From Balneolaceae bacterium UBA7797 (GTDB lineage Bacteria; Bacteroidota; Rhodothermia; Balneolales; Balneolaceae), in NCBI GenBank assembly GCA_002480645.1, contig DLCN01000019.1:238145-302144 (forward strand): DNA of 64,000 nt. Reading direction: 5' to 3'. Made by a program: the position numbers and the translations under genes. Positions 18,558-27,265 of this stretch are shown here, piece after piece. Below the pieces are notes generated by a model. That model did no database searches, was not told the DNA's origin, and was given only the letters and a program-made list of their open reading frames with translations. Every line of letters begins with the position of its first letter. Within the stretch, counting starts at the first letter, position 1.

Positions 18558-19920
18558 CTATTCGGACCTCTTAGAACAACAACGAACTTTTTATCTGGCA
18601 GGACACACAAAGCCGGTCGAGTTTCGAAAAAAACAACTTCAACTGCTTAAACAACTCCTTAAAGATCATGAGCAGGAGATCATCGATGCGGTGTATTCCG
18701 ACTTTAAGAAACCTGCTTTTGAGACTTTTGGAACCGAGATCGGCCTCATTATCAACGAGATCAATTTTGCGATCAGCAATCTGGATAGCTGGATCAAACC
18801 GCAACATGTACCCGGTTCTTTAGTCAATTTTCCATCCCGAAATTACATCCTGAAAGAACCGTACGGTGTTGCTCTCATTATTTCGCCCTGGAATTATCCG
18901 GTCCAGTTAAGCTTGTTGCCATTGGTAGGGGCTATAGCTGCCGGAAATACCGCCATCATCAAACCCTCGGAATTAACAGGGGCAACCTCGGATGTACTGC
19001 AAAAACTCATTGGTGAGTATTTTAAACAGGAATACATTTCGGTGATCACCGGTGGTGTAGAAACCAGTAAAGCCTTATTGGCGCTTGATGTCAATTACAT
19101 CTTCTTTACAGGAAGCACTAAGGTGGGTAAGATCATAATGAAAACCGCCGCTGAACGATTGATTCCGGTCACCCTGGAGCTCGGGGGTAAGAGCCCTTGT
19201 ATTGTGGATGAAACCGCTAATCTTGAGATCTCTGCTAAACGTATTGCATGGGGTAAATTTGTTAATGCCGGCCAGACCTGTGTGGCACCTGATTATCTGT
19301 TGATTCAGGAATCGATCCGGGAGGATTTCAGCCACCATCTGAAGAAGGCAATTCAGGAATTGTATGGAGAAACTCCGGCTAAGTCGCCTGATTTCACCCG
19401 CATCATAAACAGAACACATTTTGATCGCATCGCCTCACTTATCGATCCTGAAAAAGTGATCTATGGCGGAGAAACCGATGCCGAAACCAATTTCATCAGT
19501 CCAACCGTTTTGGATAACGTTAGCTGGGATGATGATGTAATGCAGGACGAGATATTCGGTCCGTTGTTACCGATCCTAACCTACACCTCTCTCGAAGACG
19601 CCGTTGAACAGATCCGGAGAGCACCCAGGCCGCTGGCTTTGTATTTATTTACCGCCAATGAAGGACATGAACGCTACATTTTAGAGAACGTTACCTTCGG
19701 TGGCGGGGCTATCAATGATACCATTGCCCAGTTAGGCAATCATCATCTAAGTTTTGGCGGCGTTGGCAACAGTGGCTTTGGTTCCTACCACGGTAAAGCG
19801 AGTTTCGATTGCTTCTCCCATCAAAAGAGCATCATGAAGAAGAATTTTTTACTGGATATTCCACTCAGATACGCGCCATACGATGGTAAAATAAAGTGGC
19901 TTAAAACTATATTCCGATGA
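18550..19920 (+). CDS. Aldehyde dehydrogenase family protein
   Basis: About 456 residues from ATG 18550 (MNNYSDLLEQQRTFYLAG), which overlaps the SDR stop by 8 bases; frames extending further upstream lie inside the SDR gene. ALDH signatures: IISPWNYPVQLSLLPLVGAI, FFTGSTKVGKIIM (NAD binding), VTLELGGKSPCIVDE (general base Glu) and FVNAGQTCVAPDYLL (catalytic Cys). The short length and the GVGNSGFGSYHGKASFDCF end place it with the class-3, fatty-aldehyde-type ALDHs, which oxidise medium- to long-chain aldehydes with NAD(P) and often carry a C-terminal hydrophobic part; here LLDIPLRYAPY. Genes on both sides encode other oxidoreductases. Confidence 0.92.
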   Translation: MNNYSDLLEQQRTFYLAGHTKPVEFRKKQLQLLKQLLKDHEQEIIDAVYSDFKKPAFETFGTEIGLIINEINFAISNLDSWIKPQHVPGSLVNFPSRNYILKEPYGVALIISPWNYPVQLSLLPLVGAIAAGNTAIIKPSELTGATSDVLQKLIGEYFKQEYISVITGGVETSKALLALDVNYIFFTGSTKVGKIIMKTAAERLIPVTLELGGKSPCIVDETANLEISAKRIAWGKFVNAGQTCVAPDYLLIQESIREDFSHHLKKAIQELYGETPAKSPDFTRIINRTHFDRIASLIDPEKVIYGGETDAETNFISPTVLDNVSWDDDVMQDEIFGPLLPILTYTSLEDAVEQIRRAPRPLALYLFTANEGHERYILENVTFGGGAINDTIAQLGNHHLSFGGVGNSGFGSYHGKASFDCFSHQKSIMKKNFLLDIPLRYAPYDGKIKWLKTIFR

Positions 19921-20915
19921 CTAAACAAGAGACTTTCCGGGCATTTATTTCCGAACCTGCAGCCGGTAAGATACAAGGAACGGTAAAACAGGTACCTGTC
20001 GATTTTTTGCCTGATCATCCTGTAACTATTCAGGTTCATTATTCTTCTTTAAACTATAAGGATGCACTTTCTGCCACCGGTCGTAACAATGTAACACGCA
20101 CGTATCCACATATTCCGGGTATTGATGCGGCCGGCACCGTTATCACTGATGCCTCAGGCACTTTTTCTCCCGGTGATAAAGTTATCGTTACCGGGAATGA
20201 TCTCGGAACAAATACTTCGGGTGGTTTTGGAAGCCGTATCCGCGTTCCCGCTGATTGGGTGATTGCCCTGCCACCTTCAATGACACTGCTAAGAAGTATG
20301 CAGATCGGAACAGCCGGATTTACCGCAATGTATGGCATCAAACGATTGCAACGGGAATTAATTAAACCGGAAAGCGGACCCGTTCTGGTAACCGGAGCTA
20401 CCGGTGGTGTAGGATCCTGGGCCGTCTATTTTTTACACGCCTTAGGGTATACCGTAAGTGCTGCTACCCGAAAAACTGAGACTCACGATTTTCTTTCACA
20501 ATTAGGAGCTGACTCGATCATTTCCAGTGATGAACTCATGGATAACAGTTCCCGGGCCCTGCTCAGCCGCGAATATGCCGGTGCTATTGAAACGGTGGGC
20601 GGTGCGTTACTGGATTCGGTACTTCGCCGGACGTATGCAAAAGGAGCTGTTGCCTGTTGTGGTAACATTCTGGGAATGGATCTGAAAACCAATGTCTTGC
20701 CATTTATTTTAAGAGGAATTTCCTTACTGGGAATTGATTCCGCTTTTTGTGTGAGGGAATTGAGAGAAGATATCTGGGATACTCTGGCAGATATCGACTT
20801 TTCCCGGGTGCCGGATAGTTATCACACCCTCATCGGTGTTAAGGACCTCCCGGATGAGATCGAAAGAATCTTAAATGGCGAACAAACCGGACGGATTGTT
20901 ATAACTCACAAATAA
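19917..20915 (+). CDS. YhdH/YhfP-type quinone oxidoreductase (acrylyl-CoA reductase AcuI-like)
   Basis: A 332-residue medium-chain dehydrogenase/reductase lacking the zinc-binding cysteines. The N-terminal GroES-like part has SSLNYKDALSATGRN and HIPGIDAAGTV, characteristic of YhdH/YhfP/AcuI proteins, and the Rossmann part has VLVTGATGGVGSWAVYFLHALG and AIETVGGALLDSVL. AcuI uses NADPH to reduce acrylyl-CoA to propionyl-CoA; other members reduce quinones or enals. The start overlaps the ALDH stop (ATGA), so it is the third gene of this operon. Reactive aldehyde or enal detoxification would suit the trio. Confidence 0.88.
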   Translation: MTKQETFRAFISEPAAGKIQGTVKQVPVDFLPDHPVTIQVHYSSLNYKDALSATGRNNVTRTYPHIPGIDAAGTVITDASGTFSPGDKVIVTGNDLGTNTSGGFGSRIRVPADWVIALPPSMTLLRSMQIGTAGFTAMYGIKRLQRELIKPESGPVLVTGATGGVGSWAVYFLHALGYTVSAATRKTETHDFLSQLGADSIISSDELMDNSSRALLSREYAGAIETVGGALLDSVLRRTYAKGAVACCGNILGMDLKTNVLPFILRGISLLGIDSAFCVRELREDIWDTLADIDFSRVPDSYHTLIGVKDLPDEIERILNGEQTGRIVITHK

Positions 20916-20919
20916 AAAA

Positions 20920-20945
20920 CCCCCGCATCTAAAAAGAAACGGGGG
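20920..20945 (-). terminator. Second terminator hairpin behind the REC gene
   Basis: CCCCCG and CGGGGG pair across a 14-base loop. Read on the minus strand the stem is followed by TTTTTTATT. It lies only a few bases beyond the stop of the convergent quinone-reductase gene and backs up the hairpin at 20947-20981. Confidence 0.6.
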
Positions 20946-20946
20946 C

Positions 20947-20981
20947 AAAAAAAATGATGAAGCGATCAAACTTCATCATTT
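20947..20981 (-). terminator. Rho-independent terminator of the REC gene
   Basis: AAATGATGAAG and CTTCATCATTT form a perfect 11-bp stem with an 8-base loop. On the minus strand it runs into a stretch of eight T, so it is oriented to end the response-regulator transcript. Confidence 0.8.
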
Positions 20982-21007
20982 CGGGTTATGGTATCAATAA
21001 TTCTTTA

Positions 21008-21412
21008 TTAAGCAGCAGAAACCCCTGGAATATTCAGGTACGAGACCGCTTTCTCTAACGATTCTTTCAACACATCTGATGTAACCGGCTTGGTAAGGAA
21101 GTCGACGCATACTTCATTCTTCGCACGGTTCACTAATTCCGGATCCTGCTCCCCGGTTAAATAGATCACCGGGATATGCTCACCATCCAGCATCAGATTT
21201 TCAATGATGTCAACACCGTTCAGTTTCCCTTTAATGTTTATGTCTACTAAAAGGATGTCCGGTTTCACTTTTCTAATCATCGATAAGGCAACCACTCCAT
21301 CACTTGCGGTTCCAACTACCTGATAACCGAGTCGTTTGACCAATCGCTCTTCAACGAGAAGCAGCAGGAGGTCATCCTCTATTATCATTATTCTGTAGTT
21401 GTCTCTTGCCAT
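21008..21412 (-). CDS. Stand-alone response regulator (REC domain)
   Basis: A 134-residue receiver domain from ATG 21412 (MARDNYRIMIIEDD); a GTG nine codons upstream is open but less likely. IIEDDLLLLLVEERLV gives the acidic pocket, ILLVDINIKGKLNGVDII the phosphoacceptor Asp (about 58), IYLTGEQD the Thr, and FLTKPVTSDVLKESL the Lys. The spacing and the INIKGKLNG form resemble the REC proteins that partner HisKA_2-type kinases. No kinase gene is adjacent; the tandem HisKA_2 kinases in this window are possible partners. It is monocistronic, with two strong terminators behind it. Confidence 0.9.
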   Translation of the reverse strand: MARDNYRIMIIEDDLLLLLVEERLVKRLGYQVVGTASDGVVALSMIRKVKPDILLVDINIKGKLNGVDIIENLMLDGEHIPVIYLTGEQDPELVNRAKNEVCVDFLTKPVTSDVLKESLEKAVSYLNIPGVSAA

Positions 21413-21703
21413 ATCTTTTTTATTAAAAATCTCTAACACAAAATTATTAAGATTTTTTAATAAAACAAAATTTCTGCCACAAATTTTTTTCTGATTACTG
21501 TTTATTGACTACGGCAGTAAAATATTCATTGAATTAATTGTACTTAGACGATCCGTGCCCTGATTTTCACCTGGCCGACCTCCTATATAATTCCTTTTCC
21601 CCCTCTGCATTTTACATTTAAAACGGCATGTAATTGAGCGTCGCTTAGAAATTAGTGTCAGATAAACACACCTTATTGGCAAGGTTGATACCGGTTAAGC
21701 CCT

Positions 21704-21711
21704 TAATTTTG
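21704..21711 (+). promoter_or_regulatory. Candidate -7 element (TAATTTTG) before the MCP gene
   Basis: TAATTTTG fits TAnnTTTG, with a TTG 16 bases upstream (21685-21687), slightly closer than the usual 17-23. It lies 40 bases before the chemoreceptor ATG. The rest of the 340-base gap shows nothing else convincing. Confidence 0.4.
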
Positions 21712-21751
21712 TCTACATAAAATCAAGAGTAAGTATCAAAACAGAATAGCC

Positions 21752-23377
21752 ATGAGAAGTCTAACTAAATTAATGCCCGAATTTCTGCGTTCGTGGACCA
21801 TTGGCCGAAAGATCGGCACCTCTTTCACTTTAGCTACCCTGATGTTTTTAATTGTAGGCGCATCCGGTGTGTACAGCTCCTTAAAAAGTGAACAAACGCT
21901 TTCTCAGATATCAGACACAACCATCCCAAGAGCACATTTACTGGCTGTGATGCAAAACAGTATGTCCAACATCATGGGGTTGGAAAAAAACCTGTTGGTA
22001 ACTGAGATCCCTGCTAAAGAGCAGAATCAGATAAAAAGTGATATGAAAAAATGGTGGCAACGTTTTGAAGAATCGATTCAGGATATGGAAAAAATGGAAT
22101 TTACCCCTGTTCAAAAAGCCACCTGGGAGTCATTCCTGTCCCATACACAACAATGGAAAAAGGAACACGAAGAGTATATGAAACAGTTTAACCGCTATCT
22201 CTCCATCAGAACAGATTCGACAGCTGCCTACGCTCTTCATCAGGAATTATACCTCCGATCAGATAGTATTAAGAACAACATCTATTCAAAACTTTCAACA
22301 GAGATCGGGTCTATGGTAGATGACGATTATTCGATCGCCACTGCTTACACTAGCGCTCATCTGGAAGAAACGCACCTATTCAGAGTTACCATTTTAACGG
22401 TTCTCACTTCCGGACTAATCATCTCAATTATTGTTGGCTTCGGTCTCACTGCAGACATTTCAGGTACCCTGAAAGAAGTGATTGACAGAATTGAAGTCGG
22501 CTCTGAGCAAGTGACCGCTGCCTCACACCAGCTGTCGCAAACCAGTCAGGAGTTGGCAAGCACTACCGCCGATCAGGCTGCAGGACTTCAGGAAACCACC
22601 TCTTCTCTGGAGGAAATAGCTACCCAGCTGCGAATCAACGATCAGACAACATCTGAAGCGGACCGAACCATGTCGGATGCAGGTAAGATCATGAAAAAGG
22701 GAGAAGCAGCGATGATGGAACTTACTTCTGCCATGAAAGAGATTAAGAATACGTCGCTCGAGACTTCTAAGATCGTAAACACTATTAACGAAATTGCCTT
22801 CCAAACAAATCTGCTTGCGCTGAATGCCGCGGTTGAAGCCGCCCGTGCCGGAGAAGCCGGTAAAGGGTTCACCGTTGTGGCCGAAGAGGTTAGAAAGTTA
22901 TCGAAACGAAGTGCTGAAGCAGCCAACAGTACTACCGCACTGATCAAACAATCGCAGGAAAAATCACAATACGGTGCTGATCTTGCAGAGAAAGCCAGTG
23001 AATTTCTTATTCAGATAACCGGTAGTGCAGCTACTGTCGACACCCTTTTAAAAGAGATCGCTGCTTCCAGCAAGGAACAGACTATCGGAGTCAATCAGAT
23101 CGCCGAGGTTATGAACCGCATGGATTCACAGGTACAATCTAATGCCTCTTTCTCTGAAGAATCCGCCAGTGCAGCCGAAGAACTTGAATCGCAGTCGCAT
23201 TCTCTTCATGAAGTAATTGGTGTACTACATAACATGGTTGAAAAGGATACCAAGCGTTCAACAAGAACTCATTCAAATACTTTTTCCATGCCGGAGTATG
23301 AAGTACCCACGTTACCGGACTCACCGACCAGTATCCGTCAGGAAAGCTTCCCTCAATACGAAGAAGCCTTATATTAA
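21752..23377 (+). CDS. Methyl-accepting chemotaxis protein
   Basis: A 541-residue chemoreceptor. TM1 (about 24-44) is followed by a helical periplasmic sensor of the four-helix-bundle MCP type (about 45-205, with MQNSMSNIMGLEKNLL), then TM2 (about 210-235, VTILTVLTSGLIISIIVGFG), a HAMP-like link and the long signalling coiled coil. The hairpin tip EIAFQTNLLALNAAVEAARA is the invariant CheA/CheW contact region at about residue 350. QTSQELASTTADQAAGLQET and SEESASAAEELESQSHSL are potential methylation helices. No other chemotaxis or flagellar gene is in the window, so motility or another cellular response cannot be decided. Confidence 0.95.
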   Translation: MRSLTKLMPEFLRSWTIGRKIGTSFTLATLMFLIVGASGVYSSLKSEQTLSQISDTTIPRAHLLAVMQNSMSNIMGLEKNLLVTEIPAKEQNQIKSDMKKWWQRFEESIQDMEKMEFTPVQKATWESFLSHTQQWKKEHEEYMKQFNRYLSIRTDSTAAYALHQELYLRSDSIKNNIYSKLSTEIGSMVDDDYSIATAYTSAHLEETHLFRVTILTVLTSGLIISIIVGFGLTADISGTLKEVIDRIEVGSEQVTAASHQLSQTSQELASTTADQAAGLQETTSSLEEIATQLRINDQTTSEADRTMSDAGKIMKKGEAAMMELTSAMKEIKNTSLETSKIVNTINEIAFQTNLLALNAAVEAARAGEAGKGFTVVAEEVRKLSKRSAEAANSTTALIKQSQEKSQYGADLAEKASEFLIQITGSAATVDTLLKEIAASSKEQTIGVNQIAEVMNRMDSQVQSNASFSEESASAAEELESQSHSLHEVIGVLHNMVEKDTKRSTRTHSNTFSMPEYEVPTLPDSPTSIRQESFPQYEEALY

Positions 23378-23481
23378 ATTTTTATCCCCACAATGATTGC
23401 CCTTTTTCGTGGTTATTTGTTTTTATTTTATGTTGATGGTATTTCCAACCCGATCACCACTTAGAAAACAATTAACCGTTT

Positions 23482-25878
23482 ATGAAGGGCATTTTTCCGC
23501 AATTGGCAGGGCTTCTGTTCCTGACATCAATTACCGTACAGGCACAGGAACCGATCAAACTACTGGATGAAAAATACCTCACCATATGTGAGGATAAAAA
23601 TTGTGAGACTACCTACATCCCCTACGAGCACACGCAAAGCTATCTGATCGGTTTTGTATTGCCTGATCCTGAATTCAAATTCACCGAAGAATTTCGTTTT
23701 AGTGTGGGAGAAGCGAACGGTAGGGGAATTCACCTAAGCGATACCACCTACAGATCGGGGGAGGAATACTTCATTCAACTCTATATTCCGGATTCACTGG
23801 TTGATGTTTCGCCGGTTACCATCACCGGAACAGATGGAAAACATAAAAAAGAATATAAATTAGGCTTCCGGGTTCAGGCTCCTCAGATCGATAGTGTTGT
23901 TTACAAACAAGATGGAAAAATTGCCCGTCTGATGGATTTCTCCCAACCGGTAAACAGCCCGGTGGAAATGCTTGTGTACGGGAAAAATTTCTACACAAGT
24001 ACGCAGCTCATTAAAAACCGATCCATTAACCTGAATGTTGAACGGGACACGATGAGTAATTCACTGCTTCGTTTAAGTGGCCAGCTTCTTCCTTCGGGAT
24101 TTCCCTATAAACCGGATATATACCTTCAAAACCCGGGAAACGAGGTTGTGGGATATCACCGGATCGCACACATTGCACCGGCTCCGAAGATCGATAAGGA
24201 TATTGACCGGAAGATCTCAGACGTGCTTTTTCCCGGAACCCGAAACACCATAAATATCACAGGTTCCTACTTAGACGGTGTTAAGATCAGTGCGATCAAA
24301 GCCATTCCTCCCGGCTCCGATTACCCGAAGATACAATCCATTGAAAAGAATGAGCAACAATCTTCTGATTCCGTTCTCACCGTGCATATTTCGATCGGCG
24401 CATTTGCCAATACCTCCGATTATGCCCGTTATCGCATGGTGTTCCAAAATGAATTCGGAGCCTCAGATTCAGCCGAATTTGAACTCAGCAGAAATCAATC
24501 CCCTGTGGTGGTTTTTAATAAGGAGTCAAAGAATGAGAGCAGTCAGGATTTCATCTATCACAATCACCGAAACAGCATATCGGTCTCAAACTCAACTTTG
24601 GAAGAGACCTTGCTGAATAATTTCAATCAGGTTTCTGCCGGTGAACTGATCCTTTATATCGACGGGATGAAAATTGATAATGCCGAATTTACCATCGAAA
24701 ATAAAAATACCGTTTCGGTAGATTTCAACTACCAACTCATCGATTATTCCACCTTATCGAGAAGCACCCCTAAAGTGAGTCCGGGACACAAATTAAGGAT
24801 CACTTCGTCCGACGAGAAGTACACCTGGATCGCCCGCGTCAAACTCATTCACAAACCGGTCATCCTGAAGACCTTTCCTTCTGAACTGGTTTTGAGACCT
24901 AATGATGAAGTTCGTCTGGAAGTGAAAGGCTTCTTTCTGGATAACTTCACCACGCGTAGTAATCCTTACTTCACTGCCTCAAAGATCAGTAGTGGCACTA
25001 CCTACACCGATTCTGTTTCTTATGTGGTTCGCAGTAATCCTCAGGTAACCCCGAATTTTGAAAGTGAACTGGAATTCTCGGATGGTAAATTATCCGATTT
25101 CAAAATTGACGTAAGGGGCGAAAACTGGCAGGATCCCGGCGAATATGCCTCCATTCAGCTTATGAATGGTCCCATTCCGCTCTCTCAGCTTGATGATCAG
25201 ACCTTATACACCTTTAAACTATCAGAAGGGATAAAGATCATTACCGACAATAGTCGGCTGCAGAATGCTTTCAGCACTCAAAAATTCACTTATTGGATAG
25301 AATCGGAGGGAGTTGAGTACAGCTCCGACACCATTGAAGTTGCGCGCACACTGCCTGATGAAAGCAGAACCGTGGATGTTTCCATGCTTAAAACATGGAC
25401 TCCGGCCCGCATCTGTTATAAAGTACCCAACGGAGCTACCCGATGTATCAACGTACAACCTATGCAACGGGGATGGGAGCGCTGGTTTGTGATTCCGTCC
25501 ATATCTACGGGGGTGATCGGACTGGGTAAAGATCCTTTCAGCTCCATGAATGAAAGTGGAATTGCGCCGGGACTTGGCATCGGGTATCAATGGAACAGCT
25601 ATCTTGGATTTAATCTGAGTTTGAGTCACCTCGCCTCTTTCGAGGACGAAACCTCCCTGGATAATCGTGGCAATACACTCACCGACCCGATCACTTATAC
25701 GGCAAAAAAAGCAGGAATCGGACTAAGTGGAGGAATTGTCTTTAAGAAAAATCTGGTTCTGAATCTCGGCTACGATTTCAGAAAGCGGGATGACCGCTAT
25801 AACGCCAACAATTTTAACGACCGCTTTTACATTCTGATAAGCGCCGGGATCTCATTGAATTTCGGACTCAATGAATGA
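23482..25878 (+). CDS. Large secreted protein with C-terminal outer-membrane-type strands
   Basis: A 798-residue protein with a signal peptide (MKGIFPQLAGLLFLTSITVQAQ). Residues about 30-640 look like repeated beta-sandwich modules, each of 90-110 residues, with phrases such as VYGKNFYTSTQLI, NITGSYLDGVKISAI and LEVKGFFLDNFT recalling IPT/TIG-like folds. The last 130 residues alternate aromatic and polar residues (GLGIGYQWNSYLGFNLSLS, LVLNLGYDFRKRDDRY, FYILISAGISLNFGLNE) and resemble a small outer-membrane beta-barrel. One Cys pair near residues 35-41. The C-terminal barrel could anchor the Ig-like part at the outer membrane. I recognise no family; function unknown. Confidence 0.8.
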   Translation: MKGIFPQLAGLLFLTSITVQAQEPIKLLDEKYLTICEDKNCETTYIPYEHTQSYLIGFVLPDPEFKFTEEFRFSVGEANGRGIHLSDTTYRSGEEYFIQLYIPDSLVDVSPVTITGTDGKHKKEYKLGFRVQAPQIDSVVYKQDGKIARLMDFSQPVNSPVEMLVYGKNFYTSTQLIKNRSINLNVERDTMSNSLLRLSGQLLPSGFPYKPDIYLQNPGNEVVGYHRIAHIAPAPKIDKDIDRKISDVLFPGTRNTINITGSYLDGVKISAIKAIPPGSDYPKIQSIEKNEQQSSDSVLTVHISIGAFANTSDYARYRMVFQNEFGASDSAEFELSRNQSPVVVFNKESKNESSQDFIYHNHRNSISVSNSTLEETLLNNFNQVSAGELILYIDGMKIDNAEFTIENKNTVSVDFNYQLIDYSTLSRSTPKVSPGHKLRITSSDEKYTWIARVKLIHKPVILKTFPSELVLRPNDEVRLEVKGFFLDNFTTRSNPYFTASKISSGTTYTDSVSYVVRSNPQVTPNFESELEFSDGKLSDFKIDVRGENWQDPGEYASIQLMNGPIPLSQLDDQTLYTFKLSEGIKIITDNSRLQNAFSTQKFTYWIESEGVEYSSDTIEVARTLPDESRTVDVSMLKTWTPARICYKVPNGATRCINVQPMQRGWERWFVIPSISTGVIGLGKDPFSSMNESGIAPGLGIGYQWNSYLGFNLSLSHLASFEDETSLDNRGNTLTDPITYTAKKAGIGLSGGIVFKKNLVLNLGYDFRKRDDRYNANNFNDRFYILISAGISLNFGLNE

Positions 25879-25948
25879 GTAAAAGATAATTGAATACCGT
25901 TGGTCGGTTCACACCTCGACTATCTAACTCAACACCTTCTAACCCGAT

Positions 25949-26473
25949 TCATGTATTAGTAGAACTCCGTGTATACTGTAGCAGTACTTCTTCTGCATCG
26001 GGCAAGGTAATATACCCGTCCCTTTCAAATCCCATCTTTTCCAGCACCTTTTGGGAGCCGGAATTCTGTTTCGAAGTGATCGCTTTTACTTCCCTCAACC
26101 CGAAATCGTTAAAAGCGAGTTTCAGGACTCTTGCAGCTGCTTCGGATCCAAATCCCAATCCCTCAAACTGTGGCAGCAACCCAAACCCCAGATCGATCCC
26201 ATTTACACCCGGACGATCGTACAATCCGCACACCCCTATCTTCAGCTGATCTTCTTTTCTGATCAATGTGAATGAACCATAACCAAGTTTATCTATCTGA
26301 GGCCGGATCTTTCCCACGATATATTGCCGGGCATCGTTCAGAGTGCGAACATTACGGTCGCCCACAAACTCCAAAAACTTAGGCGAATTAAGCACCCCAA
26401 GAATCACATCATCATCTGAGATCTCCGTTGGTTTCAGGATCAGGCGTTCGGTTTCATAGTAAGATCTGCTCAT
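25949..26473 (-). CDS. GNAT-family N-acetyltransferase, RimJ/RimL-like
   Basis: A 174-residue protein from ATG 26473 (MSRSYYETERLILKPTEISD); the frame upstream of it lacks family similarity. TERLILKP at the N-terminus and GIDLGFGLLPQFEGLGFGSEAAARVLKLAF (given in parts: DLGFGLLPQFEG, LGFGSEAA) with the acetyl-CoA binding loop are typical of the Acetyltransf_3 (RimJ/RimL) group, as is SQKVLEKMGFERDGYI. These enzymes acetylate N-termini of proteins or small amines. It is a single gene facing the preceding secreted-protein gene. Its upstream side opens into a gene-free repeat region. Confidence 0.9.
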   Translation of the reverse strand: MSRSYYETERLILKPTEISDDDVILGVLNSPKFLEFVGDRNVRTLNDARQYIVGKIRPQIDKLGYGSFTLIRKEDQLKIGVCGLYDRPGVNGIDLGFGLLPQFEGLGFGSEAAARVLKLAFNDFGLREVKAITSKQNSGSQKVLEKMGFERDGYITLPDAEEVLLQYTRSSTNT

Positions 26474-26570
26474 GCAGTAAGGTAATGATTGAAATATAAA
26501 ACCCAACAATATCCGGTTGATGTATACCACTGCACTGCTACGATACAGAATTTATAATACACGGAGGAGA

Positions 26571-27250
26571 CACGGAGTTGATACGGAGCTATACCGAGGA
26601 AGACCTACAGAATCTGCCAGGCGAGGAACCAACAAGTACACAACAATGGTTGAAGAATTTTGTGCCCTTCGGGATCCAATTCAATACTCAATCCTTACAG
26701 CGGTCATTGCGAGGGTTGAAGTGAGTGAAACGAACACAAACCGTGGCAATCTCGTGATAATTACCCGAAAACAAGGTTGCCAATTTTGAGCGACCAAAAG
26801 TGGCGCAAAAGTCGCCGGAAGAAATGGAGATGGCGTTAAAACCATCCGTTGATTGTCTTCCCTGCTCTGAACTACTCATTCCCCCAAACCATTAGTCCCG
26901 CATTTCTCCCGGAGGTTTATTTTGTAGCTCGTGATTTGTTATAAAAGCCCATCAAAAGTCCCCTCTTGAGAGGGGATTTAGGGGTGTGTAACATACAAGC
27001 TCATTCAACCAATCAAAGTAGCTTATAACCATACTGGTTTTTCGACCTCCTCTGTCTCCTCCTTCTCAAGGAGGAGGACTTTTTCCATAAGTTCAGATTC
27101 AATTAAACGTCCTCCAGAACTATCAGATTACAGAGAAGGACCTGCAGAGTGATGACTATTGTATAAATTTGAAATCCAACTCAAAACTCAACACTAAACA
27201 CTCAAAACTGCGCAGCACTCATTCTTAATTCCGCGAAGCGAATGCGAAGC
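26571..27250. repeat. Gene-free mosaic of dispersed repeats (copy A)
   Basis: This 680-base stretch has no believable gene. It is built of segments that recur in the same order and orientation at 58320-59220: cgaacacaaaccgtggcaat (26731), ttttgagcgaccaaaag with gtcgccggaagaaatg (26785-26830), the paired-hairpin module (26955-27085), and aactcaaaactcaacacta followed by attcttaattc (27180-27235). The copies have diverged by substitutions and small indels, so they are old. The opening ctcattgcgag/ggcaatctc-like text recalls intergenic repeats of many bacterial genomes. Confidence 0.75.
26955..27085. repeat. Paired-hairpin repeat module, copy 1
   Basis: A left hairpin (CCCCTCTTGAGAGGGG, 26960-26975), about 80 bases containing ggggtgtgtaacatacaagc, and a right hairpin (TCCTCCTT ctc AAGGAGGA, about 27056-27076) followed by a T-run. 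Two further copies lie at 58360-58482 and 58868-59000. Confidence 0.75.
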
Positions 27251-27265
27251 GGTAAAAACCCTCAG

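Noticed and set aside
26517..26789. 90-codon rightward frame in the repeat region
   Set aside because: Low-complexity reading of the dispersed repeats with no domain.
26960..27076. CRISPR-like repeat array
   Set aside because: Hairpins occur once per module, with no regular repeat-spacer pattern and no cas genes.
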